Both the position numbers and the translations under genes were made by a program. From Rhodospirillales bacterium (GTDB lineage Bacteria; Pseudomonadota; Alphaproteobacteria; Micavibrionales; Micavibrionaceae), in NCBI GenBank assembly GCA_020638335.1, contig JACKIT010000001.1, forward strand, positions 124,001 through 188,000: a DNA stretch of 64,000 nucleotides, in the 5' to 3' direction. Shown here in pieces: positions 17,569 through 26,712 of this stretch (the first letter of the stretch is position 1; every line of letters starts with the position of its first letter). The notes beneath the pieces were generated by a model. That model saw only the letters and a program-made list of their open reading frames with translations. It searched no databases and had not been told where the DNA came from.

Positions 17569-18945
17569 ATGAGAGCCATTATTTGCGGCGCCGGACAGGT
17601 CGGCTATAATATTGCCGAATATCTTTCCAAGGAAGAGAATGATGTTACGGTTGTTGATTTGCGGCGTGATTTGATTGCGCAGATTAATGATGAACTGGAC
17701 GTGAATGCGCTTTTGGGGCATGCCTCGAACCCGGATGTTTTGAAAATGGCAGGCGCAAATGATGCGGATATGATTGTGGCGGTGACGCAAAGCGATGAAG
17801 TCAATATGGTGGCCTGTCAGATTGGGCATTCCCTGTTTGGTATTCCGAAAAAGATTGCGCGCGTACGAGAGCAGGCTTATTTACAGCCGGAATGGTCGAA
17901 TTTGTTCAGCCGGGCGCATATGCCAATTGACGTGATTATTTCTCCGGAAGTGCTGGTGGCCAAGGATATTTATCAGCGTTTGGCCGTACCGGGCACGACA
18001 TTTGTGAATATCATTGCCGATGGATTGGCGCATATGATCGGGGTGATTTGTGAAGAAGATTGTCCGGTGATCAATACGCCGCTGAGTCAGCTTCATAACC
18101 TGTTTCCGGATCTTTCGTTTCAGGTTTTGGCGATTTTACGCAAGAATAAACCTATTATTCCAGATGCAACGGACCAGCTTGAAGTTGGTGATGAGGTGTT
18201 TTTCATTGTTGATACGCAGCACATGAAGCGCGTAATGACGGCTTTTGGACATGAAGAAGATCAGGCCCGGAAAATTGTTATTGCCGGTGGTGGAAATATC
18301 GGCACGACGTTGGTTGATTTGATTTATACACGTTCAAAAAACGTACAAATTAAAGTTATTGAACAAAACCAGACCCGGGCAGAGCATTTGAGTGAACGGC
18401 TTGAAAATACGGTTATTTTAAACGGAAGTTCTTTGGATAAGGATATTCTGGATGAAGCATCTATCCAGAGCGCTGAAACATTGGTGGCGGTGACCAATGA
18501 TGATGAAAGTAATATCCTTGGGTCATTGCTTGCCAAGCAATATGGCTGTGAGCGCGTAATTACCCTTGTGAATAACGAGGCTTACTATCCGTTGGTCGGG
18601 CCGCTTGGGATTGATGCGATGGTCAGTCCGCGTTCAATCATTGTGGCCAATATCATGCAACATGTACGCCGGGGACGGGTTAAAGGGCTTTATAATATTC
18701 GCGATGGGTTTGCGGAAGTTATCGAAGCCGAGGTTTCCGAGAATTCTTCGATTGTGAATTCTACTGTTGAAGAGCTTAACTTGCCGCATGAGGTGATTGT
18801 TGGCGGGGTGATCCGCGAAGGCGAATTTATTATGCCTGAGTTGAGTTTTACTGTTCGGGCGGGAGACGATTTGATTATCCTGGCTTCGCGGGCGCAGGCA
18901 CAGAATGTTGAGAAGATGTTCTCGGTGCAGGTGGACCTATTTTAA
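17569..18945 (+). CDS. trkA: Trk potassium uptake regulatory subunit TrkA
   Basis: A cytoplasmic NAD-binding regulator of the Trk/Ktr K+ uptake channel. The 458 residues contain two RCK units, each with a Rossmann glycine motif: ICGAGQVGYNIAEYL at the start and VIAGGGNIGTTLVDL near residue 240, each followed by a TrkA-C domain (for example VRAGDDLIILASR at the end). Length and layout match the family. It starts 4 bases after the ntrX stop; ntrY-ntrX-trkA is a recurring alphaproteobacterial order. Confidence 0.96.
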   Translation: MRAIICGAGQVGYNIAEYLSKEENDVTVVDLRRDLIAQINDELDVNALLGHASNPDVLKMAGANDADMIVAVTQSDEVNMVACQIGHSLFGIPKKIARVREQAYLQPEWSNLFSRAHMPIDVIISPEVLVAKDIYQRLAVPGTTFVNIIADGLAHMIGVICEEDCPVINTPLSQLHNLFPDLSFQVLAILRKNKPIIPDATDQLEVGDEVFFIVDTQHMKRVMTAFGHEEDQARKIVIAGGGNIGTTLVDLIYTRSKNVQIKVIEQNQTRAEHLSERLENTVILNGSSLDKDILDEASIQSAETLVAVTNDDESNILGSLLAKQYGCERVITLVNNEAYYPLVGPLGIDAMVSPRSIIVANIMQHVRRGRVKGLYNIRDGFAEVIEAEVSENSSIVNSTVEELNLPHEVIVGGVIREGEFIMPELSFTVRAGDDLIILASRAQAQNVEKMFSVQVDLF

Positions 18946-18950
18946 GCTCT

Positions 18951-19769
18951 ATGACAGCGCATTCTATGAAATTGGGGGTATTTGATTCCGGTTTGGGCGG
19001 GGTGATGATTGCGCAGGCTATTCGCGGGGCTTTGCCGGATATTGATATGGTCTATCTGGGCGATACGCTGCATGTACCTTATGGTACGCGTTCTGAACAG
19101 GCAATCTATATGTACACCAAAGCTTGTATCGAGCATTTGTTTGCGGAGCAGGATTGTCAGCTGATCATCATGGCGTGTAATACGGCCAGCGCTTCGGCTT
19201 TGCGTAAACTTCAACAAACATATTTGCCACAGGCGTATCCGGAGCGGCGGATTTTGGGGGTTGTGGTGCCGACGATTGAATATGCTATTGAGCGGGGGCT
19301 TAAGCATATCGGGTTGATTGGGACGAATTACACGGTGCATTCGAATGTTTATGAGGAGGAATTGCGCAAGATTAATCCGGCTATTGAGATTCTTCAGGTC
19401 AATACGCCACTTTTGGTGCCGTTGATTGAGCATGGCGGGATGGCATGGATGGAGAGCGTACTTGATCATTATATTTTGCCGCTTAAAGAAAAAGGAATTG
19501 AGGCGCTTATTTTGAGCTGTACGCATTATAGTTTTCTCAAGGATATAATTCGTGAGCGCTATGGGATGGATGTGATTGCGCAGGATGAAATTGTGCCAGC
19601 AAAACTGGTTGAATATTTGAAGCGGCATCCAGAGATTGACAGGAAAATCAGGCGAGGCAGCAAGGATGCGTTTTTCGTTACAGATTTGACTGAAAATTAT
19701 GCGGAAAAAACTTCCGAATTTTACGGAATGCCGGTGAATTTAAAGGTAATTGAGGTGAGCTATGGCTGA
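18951..19769 (+). CDS. murI: Glutamate racemase
   Basis: Produces D-glutamate for peptidoglycan. The 272 residues show FDSGLGGV at the N-terminus, the first catalytic cysteine in MACNTASASAL and the second in LILSCTHYSFL, along with GDTLHVPYGTRS. The start at 18951 is followed by another in-frame ATG five codons later (MKLGVFDSG), which may be the real start. It lies 5 bases after trkA and overlaps the next gene by 8 bases. Confidence 0.94.
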   Translation: MTAHSMKLGVFDSGLGGVMIAQAIRGALPDIDMVYLGDTLHVPYGTRSEQAIYMYTKACIEHLFAEQDCQLIIMACNTASASALRKLQQTYLPQAYPERRILGVVVPTIEYAIERGLKHIGLIGTNYTVHSNVYEEELRKINPAIEILQVNTPLLVPLIEHGGMAWMESVLDHYILPLKEKGIEALILSCTHYSFLKDIIRERYGMDVIAQDEIVPAKLVEYLKRHPEIDRKIRRGSKDAFFVTDLTENYAEKTSEFYGMPVNLKVIEVSYG

Positions 19770-20448
19770 GAGTTTAGAACGTCCTGAGGCAGTGTTTTTT
19801 GACTGGGATGGGACGTTGGTTGATAGCTTCGCATTTTTGCACGGCGCACATAATTATACGCGGGCGCAATTCGGCATTGCGCCCTTCAGCCTGGAGGATT
19901 TTGGGCGGTATTTCGGTCAGCCGCGGGAGAAACTTTATATCCAGCTTTATGGAGCAGAGAATGTTGAGGCGGCGAAAGGGCATTTTGAAGCTTATGTGAT
20001 GGAACATCACAAAGAAGGTTTGAAGCCAATTTCCGGCGCACAAGAGGTTCTTGAAGTCTTGCATCGCCTGGGGGTGCCTTGCGGGGTTGTGACAAACAAG
20101 AAAAAGGACCTGGTTTTACGTGAAATTGAAAATTATGGTTGGGATAATTTTTTTATAAGTGTTGTTGGAGCAGGGGAGGCGGAAAGCGATAAGCCATCGC
20201 CTGCGCCGTTGCAATTGGCGATTGAGCGTATGGGGCTACCTTTAAATCTGGATAAAACGTGGCTGGTTGGTGATACGGATAATGATTTGGCGTGTGCAAA
20301 TGCGCTTGGGTGTAAAACCATTCTGATCCTTGATGGCGGGGAAGCTGCGAATTTATTAGAGAATTATGAAGTACATATGCATCAAAAGAATTGTCAGGAG
20401 TTGCGTGAATTTTTGTTGCAATATGATTTGGAAGCACTAAAAAAGTAG
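19762..20448 (+). CDS. HAD-family phosphatase, phosphoglycolate-phosphatase-like
   Basis: A 228-residue haloacid-dehalogenase hydrolase with all four motifs: DWDGTLVDS near the N-terminus, GVVTNKK, a lysine in ESDKPSPAPLQ and VGDTDNDLACANALG. The helical cap between motifs I and II fits the Gph group, which removes 2-phosphoglycolate, but substrate cannot be read from sequence. It is translationally coupled to murI through an 8-base overlap and precedes hfq. Confidence 0.85.
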   Translation: MAESLERPEAVFFDWDGTLVDSFAFLHGAHNYTRAQFGIAPFSLEDFGRYFGQPREKLYIQLYGAENVEAAKGHFEAYVMEHHKEGLKPISGAQEVLEVLHRLGVPCGVVTNKKKDLVLREIENYGWDNFFISVVGAGEAESDKPSPAPLQLAIERMGLPLNLDKTWLVGDTDNDLACANALGCKTILILDGGEAANLLENYEVHMHQKNCQELREFLLQYDLEALKK

Positions 20449-20499
20449 GGGTGAGAACCTATCTCATACGATAATAATAAAGAAAGAAACGGCAATACA

Positions 20500-20766
20500 A
20501 TGGGCGAAAAATTTCAACAAGTACAAGATGTTTTCCTGAATAAAATCCGCAAAGAAAAGATGGCGGTGACGGTGTTTTTGGTTAACGGGGTGAAGTTGCA
20601 GGGCGTTGTGACATGGTTTGATAATTTTAGTTTGTTGCTGCGTCGGGAGACGCATATTCAGCTTGTCTATAAGCATGCGATTTCCACGATTATGCCGAGC
20701 GGGCCTTTAACCCTTCATGACGATGAAGGCGGCGATGTGGCTAACGAAGAGACGGCAGACGAATAA
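20500..20766 (+). CDS. hfq: RNA chaperone Hfq
   Basis: An Sm-like hexameric RNA chaperone that pairs small RNAs with mRNAs. The 88 residues show Sm1 ([25 protein letters not shown]) and Sm2 ([15 protein letters not shown], with the RNA-binding YKHA motif), and a short acidic tail ([15 protein letters not shown]), typical of alphaproteobacterial Hfq. The start follows AGAAAGAAACGG. It precedes hflX, the classical hfq-hflX pair. Confidence 0.97.
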   Translation: MGEKFQQVQDVFLNKIRKEKMAVTVFLVNGVKLQGVVTWFDNFSLLLRRETHIQLVYKHAISTIMPSGPLTLHDDEGGDVANEETADE

Positions 20767-20775
20767 GCCTTTTCT

Positions 20776-22134
20776 ATGGCTTCACGGACATCTTCAAAAC
20801 AGTTTTATTCTCAAGGTCATGAAGTGATCGTGGGGCAGGGCCGGTGCATTATCGTACACCCTATTGTCGCGTGCGATACGCATAGGCGCTCTGTGGAAGA
20901 GCAATGCGATGAAATTGCGGGGTTGGCACTGGCCATTCATCTGGATGTTGTTGATCTTCAGGCCTTAAAAGTTTCTCACATTCATGCCGGGCATTTTCTG
21001 GGCAAGGGACAACGGGAGCGCGTCAAAGCGCTGGTTGAGGATTTAGAGCCGGATGTGCTGATTTTCAACCATGCGCTTTCACCAGTGCAACAGCGTAACC
21101 TTGAGCGGGTGTGGGATGTTAAGGTGATTGACCGGACGGGTTTGATCCTTGAGATTTTTGGGGAGCGGGCGCAGACGCGGGAAGGACGCTTGCAAGTTGA
21201 GTTGGCAGCCTTGGAGTACCAGCGTTCGCGGCTGGTGCGATCGTGGACACACCTTGAACGTCAACGCGGCGGGGCCGGTTTTATGGGCGGTCCCGGTGAG
21301 ACGCAGATTGAGATTGACCGGCGGTTGATTAGCGACCGGATTGTGAAGCTGAAAAAAGAGCTGGAGGACGTGAAGCGTACGCGCGAGTTGGGGCGTCATG
21401 CGCGTGAACGTGTGCCGTTTCCGGTGGTGGCGCTGGTGGGCTACACCAATGCCGGGAAATCGACGTTATTTAATACGCTTACGGGCGCGGATATTTTTGC
21501 CAAAGATTTGTTGTTTGCGACTCTGGATCCGACTTTGCGCAAGGTTGAGCTGCCTAACGGGCAAACGGTCATTTTGTCCGATACAGTTGGGTTTATAGCT
21601 GATTTGCCGACGCACTTGATCGCGGCGTTTCGCGCAACTTTGGAGCAAACACTGCATGCGGATGTTATTTTGCATGTGATTGACGCAGCGCGGCAGGATT
21701 ATCAAGCGCAGCGGATGGACGTAATTGAGATTTTGGGTGATCTGGGGATTGAATATGAGACGGATTCCCGGATTGTGGAAGTTTATAACAAGGTTGATCT
21801 GCTTTCGGATGAGGATCGAGAAGATTTTGAGCGGGATGCGCCGTTTGAGCTGCGGCGGGTTTTAATTTCAGCTGTTTCCGGGCAAGGGATTGATAATTTG
21901 CTCAATAAGGTTGCGGAGGTTACGGCCAGGCAGCATATTGAGGTGAGTTATGATATTCCACATGCAGATGGGAAGGCGCTGTCATGGCTGTATGAGCATG
22001 CGGAAATGTTGAGCCGCGACGATGGCGCCGAGGCGGCGCGGTGTCAGGTGTGTATTTGCGCGGCGGATTATAAAAAATTCAAGATACGGTTCGGGTATGA
22101 GGCGGTAGAAGGTAGCTTTGAGGATCAAATATAG
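20776..22134 (+). CDS. hflX: Ribosome-associated GTPase HflX
   Basis: A GTPase that binds the 50S subunit and helps rescue or split stalled ribosomes. The 452 residues comprise an N-terminal HflX domain (HAGHFLGKGQRERVKALVED), the signature GGAGFMGGPGETQIEIDRR, a helical arm, and a G domain with G1 GYTNAGKSTLFN, G3 DTVGFIADLP and G4 NKVD. It follows hfq by 9 bases. Its stop is 1 base from the stop of convergent mazG. Confidence 0.96.
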   Translation: MASRTSSKQFYSQGHEVIVGQGRCIIVHPIVACDTHRRSVEEQCDEIAGLALAIHLDVVDLQALKVSHIHAGHFLGKGQRERVKALVEDLEPDVLIFNHALSPVQQRNLERVWDVKVIDRTGLILEIFGERAQTREGRLQVELAALEYQRSRLVRSWTHLERQRGGAGFMGGPGETQIEIDRRLISDRIVKLKKELEDVKRTRELGRHARERVPFPVVALVGYTNAGKSTLFNTLTGADIFAKDLLFATLDPTLRKVELPNGQTVILSDTVGFIADLPTHLIAAFRATLEQTLHADVILHVIDAARQDYQAQRMDVIEILGDLGIEYETDSRIVEVYNKVDLLSDEDREDFERDAPFELRRVLISAVSGQGIDNLLNKVAEVTARQHIEVSYDIPHADGKALSWLYEHAEMLSRDDGAEAARCQVCICAADYKKFKIRFGYEAVEGSFEDQI

Positions 22135-22135
22135 G

Positions 22136-22933
22136 TCATCTGTGCTCTTTTTGCTTTTGTTTGACCCATTCTTGCTCCATTTGCTTCAAAGATGCATCCT
22201 TTAAATCTATAGATTTTTGTTTAAGTTCTTTCTCTAACCCTCTGAAACGTCTTTCAAATTTATCATTGCACTCTCTAAGAGCTGTTTCAGGGTTGATGTC
22301 GAGCATGCGGGCAAGGTTGGCCAGCACAAAGAGCAGGTCGCCAAGTTCGTCTGTTTTTTGTTCTAATGTGCCTGAAGCCAGTGCTTCACGCATTTCGCCA
22401 AGTTCTTCTTCAAGTTTGTCGAGGACCTGCGCCGGGCCGGGCCATTCAAAGCCGACTTTAGCGGCCTTTTTCTGAAGCTTTTTGGCGCGCAGCAATGCGG
22501 GCAGGGCTTTGGTGACGCCGTCCAAAGCGCTTGCGTTTTGATCGGATTTTTCGGCCTTCTTGCGTTCGTCCCAGATTTTATTCACATCCTCAGGGGTTTG
22601 TGCATCATGATCGCCAAAGACGTGCGGATGCCGGGAAATCATCTTTTCAGTGATGTCGCGGATGACGTCCTCAATCGTAAAAAGATTGTCTTCGGCAGCC
22701 ATTTGGGCGTGGTAAATGGGCTGAAGCAGTAAATCGCCGAGTTCTTCGCGCAGGTCGTTCATGTTATTACGTTCAATGGCATCGGCGACTTCGTAGGCTT
22801 CTTCAATTGTGTACGGGGCGATGGTTTTGAAATTTTGCTGTAGATCCCATGGGCAGCCGCCATCAGGATTGCGCAGCGCGGCCATCACAGCGATTAAATC
22901 TTCGATAGGGTGTTTGTTTGACGGTTTGTTCAT
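22136..22933 (-). CDS. mazG: Nucleoside triphosphate pyrophosphohydrolase MazG
   Basis: Hydrolyses non-canonical or excess NTPs to NMP and pyrophosphate. The 265 residues comprise two MazG repeats: the first with CPWDLQQNFKTIAPYTIEEAYEV, whose EExxD-type residues bind metal, plus LREELGDLLLQ; the second with LEEELGEMREALAS and DELGDLLFVLANLAR. It ends beside hflX. The 76 bases between its start and the MBL hydrolase stop are AT-rich and contain no gene. Confidence 0.95.
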   Translation of the reverse strand: MNKPSNKHPIEDLIAVMAALRNPDGGCPWDLQQNFKTIAPYTIEEAYEVADAIERNNMNDLREELGDLLLQPIYHAQMAAEDNLFTIEDVIRDITEKMISRHPHVFGDHDAQTPEDVNKIWDERKKAEKSDQNASALDGVTKALPALLRAKKLQKKAAKVGFEWPGPAQVLDKLEEELGEMREALASGTLEQKTDELGDLLFVLANLARMLDINPETALRECNDKFERRFRGLEKELKQKSIDLKDASLKQMEQEWVKQKQKEHR

Positions 22934-23009
22934 TCCTGTGATAATCCTAACCCTAAAGAGTGATAATATATATTATGGTAATTAATAGGTGTTATTATTC
23001 AGTATTATT

Positions 23010-23807
23010 TCAATATCTACATTTAAGTTTCAGTCCATCATAGGCTGGTTTAAAGCCTTCGGGAAGCTCGTTTAGGAGTATTTTATAGTCCATGTGCAGC
23101 GATAAGCTGCTGAGAATGACTTCAGAGGCGCCGATTTTCTCGTTTAAACGGTAAATGGTCTTTAGGTTTGCGTGGACGGCATTGTTTTCCTGGTTATAGG
23201 CTGCGGCATCGACAATCCAGGTTTTGATGCCACGTAGCGTTTCTACAGCGCGCGCGTTTAAATCATGCATATCAAGGCTGTACGCACAATCGCCAAAACG
23301 ATAGCCCACAGTTTCAATGCTGCCGTGATCCTGAATGAATGGTGTGAACGTGATGTCGCCAATGGTTTTCGGTTTTTCGAAATGAGCTTTGCCGAATTCG
23401 TGAGACTCTAATATTGGCGGATAAAGTTGGATTTTCCCGCCTTCAAACAGGAAATCAAAGCGGCGGTGTAAATCGGATAATGTCTCTTTGTTACCATATA
23501 TCGGAACTAGCTTTTGGCTGCGAAAGCGAAAAATTCGCAGATCGTTGATGCCATCTGTATGATCGCTGTGGCTGTGTGTATAAAGCACGGCGTCGATATG
23601 GCCTATATCCTCGCGATTAAGCTGTGTTCTGAAATCCGGGCCAGTGTCGATGATCAGTGTTGTGTTCTTGCTTTGCACGGCGATGCTGGAGCGTGTACGA
23701 CGGTTTTTAGGTTCGCTCGGGTCGCAATCGCCCCAGTGATTGCCAATGGCGGGTACGCCGGAGGAATTGCCGCAGCCCAGGACGGTGATGGTTAATTTTT
23801 TGCTCAT
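23010..23807 (-). CDS. MBL-fold metallohydrolase (PhnP-like)
   Basis: A 265-residue metallo-beta-lactamase-fold hydrolase with the metal-binding motif THSHSDHTDGINDLR near residue 78, an N-terminal VLGCGNSSGVPAIG and a DTGPDFR segment, the pattern of the PhnP/cyclic phosphodiesterase-like group. Its exact substrate is not evident. It overlaps tatD by 4 bases, a conserved alphaproteobacterial pairing in the metG-tatD group. Confidence 0.9.
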   Translation of the reverse strand: MSKKLTITVLGCGNSSGVPAIGNHWGDCDPSEPKNRRTRSSIAVQSKNTTLIIDTGPDFRTQLNREDIGHIDAVLYTHSHSDHTDGINDLRIFRFRSQKLVPIYGNKETLSDLHRRFDFLFEGGKIQLYPPILESHEFGKAHFEKPKTIGDITFTPFIQDHGSIETVGYRFGDCAYSLDMHDLNARAVETLRGIKTWIVDAAAYNQENNAVHANLKTIYRLNEKIGASEVILSSLSLHMDYKILLNELPEGFKPAYDGLKLKCRY

Positions 23808-24598
23808 GGGGCTTTGGCCTTGGTGAAGAGCTGGTGAAAATTTTGAGACGTACGGGCGGCAAAGTCTTCAATATCCTGGTCTAAAAGATTAGCTAGGAAC
23901 TCGCCGGTGTGTTTAACATAGGCCGGATGGTTGATTTTGCCGCGATGGGGAATGGGCGCAAGGAACGGCGCGTCGGTTTCTACGAGGATACGGTCTAGGG
24001 GTACGATTTTGGCAATATCTTGCAGTTCATAGGCGTTTTTAAAGGTCACAATGCCGGAAAACGAGATGTAAAAGCCGAGGTCGAGCGCGGCCTTGGCGAG
24101 TTGTGGTCCGGAGCTGAAGCAATGCATAACGCCACGTAAGGCGCCATCAGCCCCCTCTTCTCTCAGGATTTGCGCGCATAGTTCATCGGCGTCGCGGGCA
24201 TGGACGATGAGTGGCAGATTGGTGGCGATGCAAGCGCGGATATGTTTGCGGAAACTCTCTTCCTGTACGTCTCTGGGGCTGTAGTCGTAATAAAAATCGA
24301 GGCCGGATTCGCCGATGCCGACGATGTTGGGATCAGAATTAGCCAGTTCGATAAGGTTATCGAGCGTGATGGCTTGTTCTGCGGGCTTGCCCGCATCGTG
24401 CGGATGGGTGCCGATGGAGCACCAGACATTGGGATGAGTACGGGCGATTTCGAGGATTTGCGGAAATTCATCGGCGATGTGGCAACAGATGGTGACCATG
24501 GCATCGACCCCCTGCCCCAGGGCTTCATCAGCCAATGCGTGCGGGTCGGCGCCTTCAAAGCGTTCATGGTTGAGATGGCAATGAGAATCGATCCACAT
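23804..24598 (-). CDS. tatD: TatD family metal-dependent hydrolase
   Basis: A TIM-barrel metal-dependent DNase/hydrolase of 264 residues. Motifs are DSHCHLNHERF at the start (HxH metal ligands), IGESGLDFYYD, MHCFSSG and VETDAPFLAPIPHRGK. Family members act as 3'-5' exonucleases in repair or DNA degradation. It overlaps both neighbours by 1-4 bases. Confidence 0.94.
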   Translation of the reverse strand: MWIDSHCHLNHERFEGADPHALADEALGQGVDAMVTICCHIADEFPQILEIARTHPNVWCSIGTHPHDAGKPAEQAITLDNLIELANSDPNIVGIGESGLDFYYDYSPRDVQEESFRKHIRACIATNLPLIVHARDADELCAQILREEGADGALRGVMHCFSSGPQLAKAALDLGFYISFSGIVTFKNAYELQDIAKIVPLDRILVETDAPFLAPIPHRGKINHPAYVKHTGEFLANLLDQDIEDFAARTSQNFHQLFTKAKAP

Positions 24599-25035
24599 TA
24601 TATCCCCTTATAGATAATCAACATCGTGCCGCATATAATCATGATACCTCCAAGAGCACTGATCCAATCCAGATGTATTTGTCTAAAAAGCAGATAGGTA
24701 AACAGCACCGTAAAGAGCGGATATGTAATTTCTATCATGTTGGCATGGGTGGCGTTTTTCAGGCTAATGGCGTTCATAATGAACAGATTGCCGAAAAAAT
24801 AGGCTGCAATCGCTCCTAAAGTTATGAAAAGAGTGTGTTTGTCGGATAATATTTCCAGCGATGTTCTGAAGGTGTTGTCTTTCCACGTTAGAAGGAAGTA
24901 AAAAGGTAAAGATAAAACGTAAATTCCGGACAGGAAAAAACTGGAAGATACGCCAGCATGCAGCGTTTTTTCAGACAGAGCGTAGCCCATTCCCCAACAA
25001 ATGGCCGTTCCCAATGCGAAAAAGAACCAACTCAT
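24598..25035 (-). CDS. Small EamA/DMT-like transporter
   Basis: A 145-residue hydrophobic protein with four or five predicted membrane helices (FFFALGTAICWGMGYALSE, FLSGIYVLSLPFYFLL, LFITLGAIAAYFFGNLFIM, ITYPLFTVLFTYLLF and a C-terminal GGIMIICGTMLIIY). It is half the size of a typical ten-helix EamA transporter, matching the single-repeat drug/metabolite transporters that act as dimers. Substrate is unknown. It is unusual between metG and tatD and shares 1 base with tatD. Confidence 0.75.
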   Translation of the reverse strand: MSWFFFALGTAICWGMGYALSEKTLHAGVSSSFFLSGIYVLSLPFYFLLTWKDNTFRTSLEILSDKHTLFITLGAIAAYFFGNLFIMNAISLKNATHANMIEITYPLFTVLFTYLLFRQIHLDWISALGGIMIICGTMLIIYKGI

Positions 25036-25036
25036 A

Positions 25037-26602
25037 TTATGCTGCTTCCTCTTCTACAATCCGTGGAAATATGCCTTCGGGCTTATCGATGGTGATTCCC
25101 GGTTTTAGGGTGAAGTCGGCGCTGATATGTTCAAAGGTTCGTTGTTCTGCCGGGATTTTAAGCTGATCAAGCATTTTGGCGGCGGAGGTCGGGACAACAG
25201 GCTGGACTGCAATGGCGAGGCAGCGTATGACATCGGCAAGCACGTACAGCACGGTATTCATGCGCGCCGGATCTTCTTTTTTCAGCGTCCAGGGGGCTTG
25301 CTCATCGATATAAGCGTTAGCATCGGACACAATGCGCCAGATTGCTTCCAGGGCACGGTGGATTTGAAAGGTGTTAAAATTTTCACGGACTTCATCCAGC
25401 ATGGTTTTGTATGCTTTATCCAATAAAGCTTTGTCGTCGTCTGTGAACTCTCCGGGAACGGGGTATGCGCCGTCGCAGTTTTTGTGGATCATCGAAAGTG
25501 TGCGTTGGGCCAGATTGCCCAAGCCGTTAGCAAGATCAGCATTAATCCGTGCTATGGCATGTTCGTGGCTGAAATTTCCATCCTGACCGTGGGGAATTTC
25601 ACGCATTAGAAAATAGCGAATTTGATCAAGACCGTACGTCTCGACTAATCCATCTGGCGAGAGCACATTACCGACGGATTTGGACATTTTTTCGCCCTGT
25701 ACATTAATGAATCCATGGGCGAATACGGTTTCGGGCAGTGCGATATCGGCGGACATCAGGAAAGCCGGCCAGTAGATACAGTGAAAACGGATGATGTCTT
25801 TGCCAATGACATGAAACTGAGCGGGCCAGAATTTTCTGTAACTCTCGCTTTCTGTATCCGGATAACCAATGCCGGTGATATAATTGGTGAGTGCATCAAG
25901 CCAGACATACATAACATGATCTTCGTCACCGGGCACTGGAATGCCCCATTTGAGACGGCTTTTGTGGCGAGAGATTGATAGATCCCTAAGCCCGCCTTCC
26001 TGTTTGACAAAAGAAATGATTTCGTTGCGCCGTGCATCGGGTGCAATGAACTCCGGGTGTGTTTCATAATGTTTAAGTAGCTTCTTAGTATATTCTGATA
26101 ACCTAAAGAAATAACTTGGTTCCTCAACCCACTCAACAGGTGTTCCATGCGGGGTGAATTTGGTGCCGTCTTCGCTTTCACGCAACTCGTCTTCAGCGAA
26201 ATAAGCTTCTTCGCGAATAGAGTACCAGCCCTCATATTTGCCAAGATAGATATCACCTTTATCCTGCAGTTTTTTCCATATATCCTGAACGGACTTGTGG
26301 TGGCGTTCTTGGGATGTACGGATAAAATCATCGTTCGATATGCCTAGTGTTTTGGTCATTTTGATGAAGCTAGCCGCGTTTTTATCTGCGAAGTCTTTAG
26401 CACTCATGCCGTTTTCTTCTGCGGTTTTGGCGACCTTTTCACCATGTTCGTCTGTGCCGGTCAGGAAAAAAGTTTCACGACCATCGAGGCGCTGAAAGCG
26501 GGCCATGACATCGGTGAGGATGCACTCATAGGCGTGGCCGAGATGCGGGACGCCGTTAACGTAGGAAATGGCGGTGGTGATATAAAATGGCGGTTTAGTC
26601 AT
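25037..26602 (-). CDS. metG: Methionyl-tRNA synthetase
   Basis: A class I aminoacyl-tRNA synthetase charging tRNA-Met. The 521 residues show the HIGH-type motif NGVPHLGHAYECI near residue 15, LTGTDEHGEKVA, the KMSKS loop VQGEKMSKSVGNVL near residue 305, and an anticodon-binding helical domain at the C-terminus. No cysteine knuckle pairs are seen in the connective peptide and there is no C-terminal dimer extension, so it belongs to the short MetRS type. Confidence 0.97.
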   Translation of the reverse strand: MTKPPFYITTAISYVNGVPHLGHAYECILTDVMARFQRLDGRETFFLTGTDEHGEKVAKTAEENGMSAKDFADKNAASFIKMTKTLGISNDDFIRTSQERHHKSVQDIWKKLQDKGDIYLGKYEGWYSIREEAYFAEDELRESEDGTKFTPHGTPVEWVEEPSYFFRLSEYTKKLLKHYETHPEFIAPDARRNEIISFVKQEGGLRDLSISRHKSRLKWGIPVPGDEDHVMYVWLDALTNYITGIGYPDTESESYRKFWPAQFHVIGKDIIRFHCIYWPAFLMSADIALPETVFAHGFINVQGEKMSKSVGNVLSPDGLVETYGLDQIRYFLMREIPHGQDGNFSHEHAIARINADLANGLGNLAQRTLSMIHKNCDGAYPVPGEFTDDDKALLDKAYKTMLDEVRENFNTFQIHRALEAIWRIVSDANAYIDEQAPWTLKKEDPARMNTVLYVLADVIRCLAIAVQPVVPTSAAKMLDQLKIPAEQRTFEHISADFTLKPGITIDKPEGIFPRIVEEEAA

Positions 26603-26630
26603 GGTTTTGTATATTTTTCCCTATAACGAC

Positions 26631-26702
26631 ATGTCATTCCGAACCTGTTTCGAAATTCTGGAGCGTTGTTCGAAAGATCCTGAAACAAGTTCAGGATGAC
26701 AT
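26631..26702. repeat. Extragenic palindromic element between metG and holB
   Basis: A 21-bp inverted repeat, ATGTCATTCCGAACCTGTTTC (written in two pieces: ATGTCATTCC at 26631 and GAACCTGTTTC to 26651) against 26682-26702, with 3 mismatches, enclosing AT-rich sequence with TTCGAA-type cores. The ends read GTCATTCC and GGATGAC, as in the elements near 1121-1420 and 63876-63980. The right end is 11 bases from the holB stop. Confidence 0.85.
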
Positions 26703-26712
26703 TCATGGTCAA

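Noticed and set aside
18942..19628. 228-residue minus-strand frame across murI
   Set aside because: MurI catalytic motifs are intact on the plus strand; the reverse frame is an artefact of codon bias.
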